Program-made: the position numbers and the translations under genes
Shown here: piece after piece, positions 5,994-11,832 of the stretch
Position numbering within the stretch: the stretch's first letter is position 1
How the letters are laid out: every line of letters begins with the position of its first letter
Notes under the pieces: generated by a model
The model's database searches: none
Seen by the model: only the letters and a program-made list of their open reading frames with translations
Told to the model about the DNA's origin: nothing
From: JASJCP01 sp051155735
Lineage (GTDB): Bacteria > Cyanobacteriota > Cyanobacteriia > Cyanobacteriales > Xenococcaceae
NCBI GenBank assembly: GCA_051155735.1
Contig: DAXETX010000101.1
Location: 1-11,832 of the forward strand
Length of the DNA: 11,832 nt
Reading direction: 5' to 3'

Positions 5994-7925
5994 ATGAAAC
6001 GACAGTCTCAAAAGAATCTTTGCCCATCTCCTAAATCAAATACGATGTCATCCAAACCAGCAAAACCCAAGAATAAGTTAGTTTCATTGGGGGTCATAGG
6101 TTGGGTACTTTGGCAAACAGTTCTTCTGACAACCCCTGTTTTGGCGCAAAAAGACACCTCATCACTTAGTTATAGTGAATTTCTCCGCAAATTAGAACAA
6201 GGAGAAGTTAGCCAAGTAGAACTAGATGAAACTAATAATCGGGCGAGAGTTAGGTTAAAAGAACAGCCAGAGGCAGAAACAGCAAAAAATGTGGTTATAT
6301 TTGATGAAAATCGCGATTTGACCCATAAAATCACTGAATCTGGTGCAGAATTACAAGTTGATTCTTCCCTCGACCGTTCTGCTACTGCCAATATTTTGCT
6401 TAACTTACTGGTAATCTTTGTCCTGTTAGCAGTACTAATTATGATTATTCGTCGTTCTGCTAATGCTTCTGGTCAAGCTTTTAGTTTTGGTAAATCAAGA
6501 GCTAGATTTCAAATGGAGGCGAAAACAGGCGTAAAATTTGACGATGTAGCAGGGATTGAAGAAGCCAAAGAAGAACTGCAAGAAGTTGTCACTTTTTTAA
6601 AAGAGCCAGAGAAGTTCACTGCTGTCGGGGCAAAAATTCCGCGAGGTATGTTATTAATTGGTCCTCCAGGAACCGGTAAAACCCTCTTAGCAAAAGCGAT
6701 CGCCGGAGAAGCAGGTGTTCCTTTCTTTAGTATCTCTGGCTCAGAGTTTGTGGAAATGTTTGTCGGAGTCGGTGCGTCTAGGGTCAGAGATCTGTTTAAA
6801 AAAGCCAAAGAAAACGCCCCTTGTTTAATTTTTATTGATGAAATTGATGCAGTAGGTCGTCAAAGAGGTACTGGGATCGGTGGTGGTAATGATGAAAGAG
6901 AACAAACTCTTAACCAATTACTGACTGAGATGGATGGTTTTGAAGGAAACTCAGGGGTAATTGTCATTGCTGCAACTAACCGCCCTGATGTCCTGGATGC
7001 AGCTTTATTGCGTCCTGGTCGCTTTGATCGTCAAGTCATAGTAGATTATCCTGATTACAATGGCAGGCTGGGAATCTTAGAGGTTCATAGTCGGGACAAA
7101 AAAATTGCCCCTGAAATTTCTTTAGAGGCGATCGCCCGTCGGACTCCTGGGTTTAGTGGGGCAGATTTGGCTAATTTGCTCAACGAAGCTGCGATTCTCA
7201 CTGCTAGAAGGCGCAAAGAAGCCATAACCATGTTAGAAATTAACGATGCGGTAGATCGCGTTGTCGCAGGAATGGAGGGAACTCCTTTAATCGATAGCAA
7301 AGCCAAGCGATTGATTGCTTACCATGAGATTGGTCATGCCATTGTTGCTACCATTACTCCTGGTCACGATCCTGTAGAAAAAGTGACTCTGATTCCTCGT
7401 GGACAAGCCAAAGGTCTAACTTGGTTTACTCCTGATGAAGAACAGGGTTTAATTGCTAGAAGTCAAATCTTAGCCAAAATTACCTCCACTTTAGGTGGTA
7501 GAGCAGCAGAAGATATCATTTTTGGTGATACAGAAGTTACGACAGGCGCAAGCAACGACCTAGAAAAAGTAACCTCAATGGCAAGACAGATGGTAACTAA
7601 ATTTGGGATGTCGGATTTGGGTCTATTATCTTTAGAAAGTCAACAACAACCTGTATTTCTCGGCAATGAATCGATGCAACGTTCCGAATACTCAGAAGCG
7701 ATCGCTGCTCGGATTGATTCTCAAGTTCGCACTATTGTAGTCCAGTGTTACGAAAATGCCAAAAAAATCATCCAAGAGAACCGTTATACTATTGACCGCA
7801 TTGTCGATGTTCTCATTGAACAAGAAACTATTGAAGGAAAAGAATTTCGTCAGCTAGTTAAAAAGTTTTCCGAATCTTCTGCCAAACAATTAGCAGTTCA
7901 ACAAAGTCTTGAGATAATTAATTAA
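5994..7925 (+). CDS. ftsH: FtsH ATP-dependent zinc metalloprotease (FtsH2/FtsH4-like)
   Basis: A 643-residue membrane AAA protease. Two membrane helices (about 29-51 and 132-152) flank an extracytoplasmic domain. The AAA module follows: Walker A GPPGTGKT (223-230), Walker B IFIDEID (279-285) and the second region of homology with arginine fingers in LRPGRFDR (339-346). The zinc site is HEIGH (444-448), with Asp522 the probable third ligand. FtsH hexamers extract and degrade damaged membrane proteins; in cyanobacteria they serve photosystem II repair and assembly. The sequence resembles the FtsH2/FtsH4 clade more than FtsH1 or FtsH3 as I remember them; FtsH4 is my best guess. The frame opens with a TTG at 5844, but the extra 50 residues look non-native. 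ATG 5994 or 6045 (626 residues) gives the usual family length; neither has a good ribosome binding site. The first helix ends PVLAQ, so cleavage is possible. Confidence 0.95.
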   Translation: MKRQSQKNLCPSPKSNTMSSKPAKPKNKLVSLGVIGWVLWQTVLLTTPVLAQKDTSSLSYSEFLRKLEQGEVSQVELDETNNRARVRLKEQPEAETAKNVVIFDENRDLTHKITESGAELQVDSSLDRSATANILLNLLVIFVLLAVLIMIIRRSANASGQAFSFGKSRARFQMEAKTGVKFDDVAGIEEAKEELQEVVTFLKEPEKFTAVGAKIPRGMLLIGPPGTGKTLLAKAIAGEAGVPFFSISGSEFVEMFVGVGASRVRDLFKKAKENAPCLIFIDEIDAVGRQRGTGIGGGNDEREQTLNQLLTEMDGFEGNSGVIVIAATNRPDVLDAALLRPGRFDRQVIVDYPDYNGRLGILEVHSRDKKIAPEISLEAIARRTPGFSGADLANLLNEAAILTARRRKEAITMLEINDAVDRVVAGMEGTPLIDSKAKRLIAYHEIGHAIVATITPGHDPVEKVTLIPRGQAKGLTWFTPDEEQGLIARSQILAKITSTLGGRAAEDIIFGDTEVTTGASNDLEKVTSMARQMVTKFGMSDLGLLSLESQQQPVFLGNESMQRSEYSEAIAARIDSQVRTIVVQCYENAKKIIQENRYTIDRIVDVLIEQETIEGKEFRQLVKKFSESSAKQLAVQQSLEIIN

Positions 7926-7958
7926 GCAAGTAAACACCTACATATACAGCTAAAAATC

Positions 7959-7986
7959 AGGCTATTTTCTCTAGAGAAAATAGCCT
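7959..7986. terminator. 28-bp perfect palindrome, likely bidirectional terminator
   Basis: Two arms of 14 bases (AGGCTATTTTCTCT and its complement) meet at a CTAG centre, giving a stem of about 12 bp with a four-base loop. It lies 34 bases after the ftsH stop and 38 bases beyond the stop of the convergent small gene at 8024. On the minus strand the stem is followed at once by GATTTTTAG, a recognisable T-tract. On the plus strand the tail is TTAATATT. It is therefore well suited to end transcription from both sides. Confidence 0.75.
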
Positions 7987-8023
7987 TAATATTGAGGGAA
8001 CTCTGATACTTAGTCCCAATAAG

Positions 8024-8221
8024 TTAGCTTAAAGCAGCATTACTACGGTCGTAAGTTTTACTAAAACCACTCTGGGGTTTACCTTGAATATTTGCCCAAT
8101 AATCTTTGTCAACTTCTACACCTATTTCTGCTGCGGTACGATGCAGAAGTGATTGTTGACGATTTTTGACTAAATGGTGATGACGATTCATCAATGAACG
8201 AGCCTGACTTTGAGCAGACAT
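8024..8221 (-). CDS. Small soluble protein of unknown function
   Basis: A 65-residue basic protein that I cannot name. The N-terminal half (RSLMNRHHHLVKNRQQSLLH) should be a charged helix with three adjacent histidines. The second half contains EIGVEVDKDYWANIQGKPQ and ends TYDRSNAALS. It has no signal peptide, membrane helix or cysteine. It looks like a real gene because a perfect GGAGG lies nine bases before the ATG, its stop lies just beyond a terminator palindrome, and the overlapping frames are shorter or poorer. The His-rich stretch might bind metal or nucleic acid, but that is speculation. It has its own upstream gap of 205 bases, so it is probably transcribed alone. Confidence 0.65.
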   Translation of the reverse strand: MSAQSQARSLMNRHHHLVKNRQQSLLHRTAAEIGVEVDKDYWANIQGKPQSGFSKTYDRSNAALS

Positions 8222-8230
8222 AAGTTTGAG

Positions 8231-8235
8231 CCTCC
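8231..8235 (-). promoter_or_regulatory. Strong ribosome binding site of the small gene at 8221
   Basis: Minus-strand GGAGG stands nine bases before the ATG at 8221. It is the best Shine-Dalgarno match in the window, and it decides for this start over the internal Met at residue 11. Confidence 0.75.
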
Positions 8236-8398
8236 AAATTGCATATTAAATTGCTTATGATTAATCGATTGCGAAATGCGTTCACTCTCAAGCCCTGCCT
8301 AACAAAAGCGGGGAACGAGCGATTAGTTTTTTTACCCTTATGTCATAACTATATCATTTCCAATCATAAAAATGTTATATTTCTGTATCCAAAGTTAC

Positions 8399-8426
8399 AA
8401 AAAACTCGATTATCAAAAAATGATAA
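8399..8426 (-). terminator. Possible terminator of the aldo/keto reductase gene
   Basis: On the minus strand, directly after the reductase stop codon, TTATCA and TGATAA (8421-8426 and 8410-8415) pair around a five-T loop. Five bases later comes a run of six Ts (8399-8404). The stem is only 6 bp and AT-rich, so it may be weak. The rest of the 205-base gap up to 8426 shows no gene. Confidence 0.35.
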
Positions 8427-9365
8427 CTAATGCTGAGTTGAAATTAACTGTTCGACATCTTCAGTACTAAGTTGCCAATTTAGTGCGCCAGCATTTTCTT
8501 GAGCTTGAGCAGCAGTTTTTGCCCCAGGAATCGGAATTACACTACCCTGAGCCATTAACCAATTAAGAGCTACCTGGGCTGGCGTTTTTTGATATTTCTC
8601 ACCAAGCTGTTGTAGTTGATTAAGCAATGGCGCGATTTTACTCAACCCTTGAGCGGAGAATTTGGGATCGAGTTTTCTCGCTCCCTTAACTCGCTCGGTG
8701 TGATTTGGAGTATATTTTCCCGTCAGCAATCCTTGAGCGAGAGGGCTGTAAGCCAGAATCGCGATTTCTAACTCCTGGGCTAGTTTGAGAATCCCGTTAT
8801 GTTCGATCTGTCTGGCTAACAGAGAGTATTGAACTTGATTGACAGCTAGAGCTACACCGTGTTGTGCTAAGAGGTCATGAGCTTGTTGCATTTGGGCTGC
8901 GGAGTAATTGCTCACTCCAACAGCGAGAATACGACCTTTGTTGACTTCCTCAGCAAGAGCCTCCATCAGTGTTGATTGACCCATAAAGAAGTCAAAAGGT
9001 GTATGGACTTGATAAAGAGCAATTTGCTCTACCTGAAGACGCTGAAGACTAGCAGTTAAAGCATCAGCTACTGCTTTTTTACCAAACCGCCAGGGTAAGG
9101 GAAAATATTTGGTAGCTATTTGCACTGGCTGGGTAGTTTGGTGTAAAAATCTGCCGAGAAGGCGTTCTGATTCACCTAAGCCGTAAACTTCAGCAGTATC
9201 AAAAAAAGTGACACCATTAGCAATAGCAGTTTCAAAAGCATTTTGTATTTCTGATTCGCCGTAGTCAGAGCCGTAATTCCAAAATAAGCGATCGCCCCAA
9301 GCCCAAGTACCGATACCTAGTTGCGAAAGCTCAATATTACCAACTTTGAGTTTTGTTGTTTCCAT
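8427..9365 (-). CDS. Aldo/keto reductase family oxidoreductase
   Basis: A 312-residue cytosolic protein with the typical length and catalytic tetrad of the aldo/keto reductase barrel: Asp56 and Tyr61 in FFDTAEVYG, Lys86 in IATKY, and His121 in YQVHTP. GVSNY (150-154) and IPIPGAK (277-283) mark later strands and the NADPH-binding loop. It would reduce carbonyl substrates to alcohols with NADPH. The substrate is not identifiable; many cyanobacterial members are general detoxifying enzymes. It lies 58 bases downstream of the radical SAM gene on the same strand, and the gap is filled by a heptamer array that ends one base before the ATG. Consequently no Shine-Dalgarno sequence is present, and translation must rely on another mechanism or on coupling. 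Confidence 0.92.
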   Translation of the reverse strand: METTKLKVGNIELSQLGIGTWAWGDRLFWNYGSDYGESEIQNAFETAIANGVTFFDTAEVYGLGESERLLGRFLHQTTQPVQIATKYFPLPWRFGKKAVADALTASLQRLQVEQIALYQVHTPFDFFMGQSTLMEALAEEVNKGRILAVGVSNYSAAQMQQAHDLLAQHGVALAVNQVQYSLLARQIEHNGILKLAQELEIAILAYSPLAQGLLTGKYTPNHTERVKGARKLDPKFSAQGLSKIAPLLNQLQQLGEKYQKTPAQVALNWLMAQGSVIPIPGAKTAAQAQENAGALNWQLSTEDVEQLISTQH

Positions 9366-9366
9366 T

Positions 9367-9429
9367 ATCAGTAATCAGTCATCAGTAATCAGTCATCAGT
9401 AATCAGTTATCAGTTATCAGTTATCAGTT
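9367..9429. repeat. Nine tandem ATCAGTN heptamers
   Basis: Nine direct repeats of seven bases without interruption: ATCAGTA and ATCAGTC alternate for the first five copies (A, C, A, C, A), then four ATCAGTT follow. Read along the minus-strand genes each copy is NACTGAT and contains TGA. The array covers the last two codons of the radical SAM gene, including its stop, and the whole gap to one base before the reductase start. It resembles the short tandemly repeated heptamers (STRR) described in cyanobacteria. Repeat number may vary between strains. Confidence 0.95.
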
Positions 9430-11832
9430 ACTAGGGTTCGAGCTTTTGCGATCTTCTAATAAGATTAATTGTTGCCGATGAACGCTTAATAATTGGAACT
9501 CTTGTGGGGCAAATTGTTCTAGCAGATACAAGATGTTTTCAGGAGAGAGTTTAGTACCGTCATTACGACAACTTCCTACATAACGTAATACTACAGAATT
9601 ATCGGCTAAAGTATTGACAAGCTCTAACTCGAACAGGCGATCGCGTAAGTTAACTTGCTGTTTTTTGCCTGACTTAGTGGTTTTTTCCCACCAGATTTCT
9701 GAGGTGTTATCGATTGCAGCAATACATTCTTGCCAATTGGGTTCTGGGGTAGCAGCAAGGGTAATTAAATATTCTGCTTTGTCTAAAGTTTGAGTTGCAG
9801 AAGGCGATTTGAGGTCTATTTCTTGGACACGATATAAAGGAATATCTGCTGGCAATTGCGCCCTAAGTTTGTCCTGAAACTCTTCTATAGTAATAGTTTC
9901 TGTTAGCTCAAAGTCAGCAATTTCGCCACTACTGGTATTACCTAAAGCTAGAGCATTGGCGATCGCAATTCTTGGTCCTGGATGAAATCCGTTGGTAAAA
10001 GAAACAGGAAGCGCAGCACGACGAATCGCACGGTCGAATAAACGCACTAAATCTAAATGACTGAGTAGTTTCATTTGTCCCTGTTTCCCAAACCAAAGAC
10101 GAATTCTTTGTTCTCGATTAGATTTAGGTTTGAGATGTCCGACAAATTTAGGAATAGCTGGTGGTGGTACTACTATATTGTGACCGAAGTCCGTACCACA
10201 AACTCCGCAGTGGGAACAACCCTCAAAAGCACAGTCGGGAACTGTAGCAGCAGCTAAGGCTCTTTGTAAGTCTTGTTTGAGCCATTGTTTATCGATTCCT
10301 GTATTTAGATGATCCCAGGGTAGAGGTGCATCGAGATTTTGCTCACTGTTGCTGTTTTCGGTTGCAACTATGTTCCATTCACCATTTTCCACTTGGCGAT
10401 ATTTCCAAGTCAAATCAGCTTCAGCGATCGCTTTTGACCAAGCTTCATAGGCTTGAGCCAGATTTTCCCACCAAGAGTCCATTCCTGCGCCTAATTCCCA
10501 AGCGCGACGCACTACCGCAGCCAAACGGCGATCGCCTCTACCGACGAAATCTTCCATCGCCGAAATTCGCACATCAGTGTAATTAACTTTTACTCCTTTG
10601 ATGCCTCTAAATTCGGCTCTAAGTAGCTCTTGTTTGCGGATAAACTCAGCAGTAGAGACAGAATGCCATTGGAAAGGAGTATGAGGTTTGGGGGTAAAAT
10701 TAGAAATAGTAATATTAAAATCTAAGCGTTTTTTGCCAATAGTTCTACATTCTCGACGCAACCAGCGCACTGTTTCCGCAATTCCTGCTACATCGACATC
10801 GGTTTCTCCTGGTAAGCCAATCATAAAGTAAAGTTTTACTTTACTCCAGCCTTGCTGTACCGCCGTTTTAATCCCTCTGAGTAACTCTTCGTTGGTCAAT
10901 CCTTTATTAATTACATCTCGCATCCGCTGCGTCCCAGCTTCAGGCGCAAAAGTTAAGCCAGATTTGCGTGTACCACCAATAATGTTGGCAATATTTTCAT
11001 CAAACCGATCTACCCGCTGACTGGGTAAGGAAAGCGAGATATTTTCTTGTTTCAGGCGGTTTCTAATCTCCATTCCCACCGCTGGTAAAGCCAGATAGTC
11101 AGAACAACTTAAAGATAAAAGCGAAAATTCGTTGTATCCAGTAGCTCTCATTCCTGTTTCGATTGCTTCTACCACCTTTTCTGGGGCGACATCTGTGGCG
11201 GGGCGAGTTAGCATTCCTGGTTGACAAAAACGACAGCCACGGGTGCAACCTCTTCTAATTTCGACTGTTAGGCGATCATGGACAGTTTCAATATAAGGAA
11301 CTAGACCAATCGAATAAGCGGGAATCGGAGTCGCGACTCGGCGTAAAATTTGGCGAGGTACTTCCGCACAATTAGGCTTGAGTGAACCATCTTCTGCCAT
11401 ATCGTAGAATCTTGGCACATAAACCCCAGGAACTTGCGCCAAATCTAACAATAATTCTTCTTTACTAAGTTTTTCAGCTTTTCCTTCTTCTAAGACTAGC
11501 CCAATTTCGGGTAGCAGTTCTTCACCATCTCCTAAGACTACAAAATCAAAAAATTCGGCATAGGGTTCGGGATTAGAAGTTGCTGTCTGTCCCCCCGCAA
11601 AAATCAAAGGGTAACTTCCTGAAGCTCTTTCTTGCCAGGTAAGGGGGATTTGAGCTAGACTCAGCATTTCTAAGATATTAGTTGCTCCTAGCTCGTAACT
11701 GAGACTAAAACCTAAGATATCAAAGTCTTGTAGCGATCGCTTTGATTCTAAAGCAAATAAGGGGGTCTTAGTTTCTCGTAATTTGGCTGCTAAATCGGGA
11801 GCGGGAAGATAAGTGCGATCGCATAATTGTCT
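9424..11832 (-). CDS. Radical SAM protein with C-terminal DUF2344 domain, 5' end beyond the window
   Basis: The frame is open to the right edge. An internal ATG at 11667 is not the start, since 55 more codons read in frame and look homologous (for example LGFSLSYELGATNILEM). Of 802 visible residues, the N-terminal part resembles a B12-binding-type domain (FAGGQTATSNPEPYAEFFD, VLGDGEE). The radical SAM cluster motif CTRGCRFC follows, with Cys196, Cys200 and Cys203 binding the [4Fe-4S] cluster that cleaves S-adenosylmethionine. A second cysteine group, C-x4-C-x2-C-x2-C (534-545), may bind another cluster. From about 574 the DUF2344 domain begins (RIRLWFGKQGQMKLLSHLDL). The layout matches TIGR03960 fused to TIGR03936; in some bacteria these are separate genes. 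The reaction is unknown to me. Probably about 60-80 residues are missing. Confidence 0.93.
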   Translation of the reverse strand, partial: RQLCDRTYLPAPDLAAKLRETKTPLFALESKRSLQDFDILGFSLSYELGATNILEMLSLAQIPLTWQERASGSYPLIFAGGQTATSNPEPYAEFFDFVVLGDGEELLPEIGLVLEEGKAEKLSKEELLLDLAQVPGVYVPRFYDMAEDGSLKPNCAEVPRQILRRVATPIPAYSIGLVPYIETVHDRLTVEIRRGCTRGCRFCQPGMLTRPATDVAPEKVVEAIETGMRATGYNEFSLLSLSCSDYLALPAVGMEIRNRLKQENISLSLPSQRVDRFDENIANIIGGTRKSGLTFAPEAGTQRMRDVINKGLTNEELLRGIKTAVQQGWSKVKLYFMIGLPGETDVDVAGIAETVRWLRRECRTIGKKRLDFNITISNFTPKPHTPFQWHSVSTAEFIRKQELLRAEFRGIKGVKVNYTDVRISAMEDFVGRGDRRLAAVVRRAWELGAGMDSWWENLAQAYEAWSKAIAEADLTWKYRQVENGEWNIVATENSNSEQNLDAPLPWDHLNTGIDKQWLKQDLQRALAAATVPDCAFEGCSHCGVCGTDFGHNIVVPPPAIPKFVGHLKPKSNREQRIRLWFGKQGQMKLLSHLDLVRLFDRAIRRAALPVSFTNGFHPGPRIAIANALALGNTSSGEIADFELTETITIEEFQDKLRAQLPADIPLYRVQEIDLKSPSATQTLDKAEYLITLAATPEPNWQECIAAIDNTSEIWWEKTTKSGKKQQVNLRDRLFELELVNTLADNSVVLRYVGSCRNDGTKLSPENILYLLEQFAPQEFQLLSVHRQQLILLEDRKSSNPSN

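Noticed and set aside
8239..8430. Plus-strand 63-codon ORF in the gap before the reductase gene
   Set aside because: Low-complexity AT-rich translation, no ribosome binding site, and it overlaps the reductase stop and its terminator.
9367..9429. CRISPR array
   Set aside because: The repeats are seven bases with no spacers, so this is a simple tandem heptamer array.

Overview
The window looks like an ordinary chromosomal stretch from a cyanobacterium. The DNA is AT-rich, and the HIP1 octamer GCGATCGC, over-represented in many cyanobacterial genomes, occurs about fifteen times where less than one copy would be expected by chance. Several products belong to families typical of oxygenic phototrophs: a CPP1-like J-domain membrane protein, a DUF2839 protein, a Psb35-like photosystem II assembly protein and a cyanobacterial FtsH. 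Genus cannot be settled from this. No phage, transposase, CRISPR, tRNA or rRNA is visible.

Layout, left to right. (1) 86-787 (+) is a HAD-superfamily phosphatase, convergent with a two-gene minus-strand unit (DUF2839 at 1686-1474, then the CPP1-like gene at 1426-803). (2) 1942-2568 (+) is an unrecognised secreted protein, followed by an ABC-2-type exporter ATPase (2621-3601, +) with no permease beside it. (3) A minus-strand group follows: a cohesin-domain protein with three C-terminal repeats (5586-4459), a two-helix membrane protein (4239-4012) and the Psb35-like gene (3890-3672). The gaps between these genes are rich in perfect dyads and promoter-like hexamers. (4) ftsH (+, best start 5994) ends at a 28-bp perfect palindrome that can terminate transcription both ways, facing a small minus-strand gene (8221-8024). 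(5) A minus-strand pair closes the window: a large radical SAM protein with a C-terminal DUF2344 domain, whose reading frame runs off the right edge, then an aldo/keto reductase. The gap between these two is made almost entirely of nine heptamer repeats.

How the genes fit together. Three products point to building or repairing thylakoid complexes: CPP1-like (protochlorophyllide reductase stabilisation, by analogy with plants), Psb35-like (CP47 module) and FtsH (quality control). They are not one operon, so a shared role is only an inference. The strongest observations beyond the genes are: the heptamer array that supplies the stop codon of one gene and abuts the start of the next; the leader of the two-helix membrane protein gene, with a dyad over its promoter and a 14-bp hairpin; the 17-bp dyad in the psb35 promoter; and a cohesin-domain protein with no signal peptide. 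No clearly new multi-gene system is apparent.
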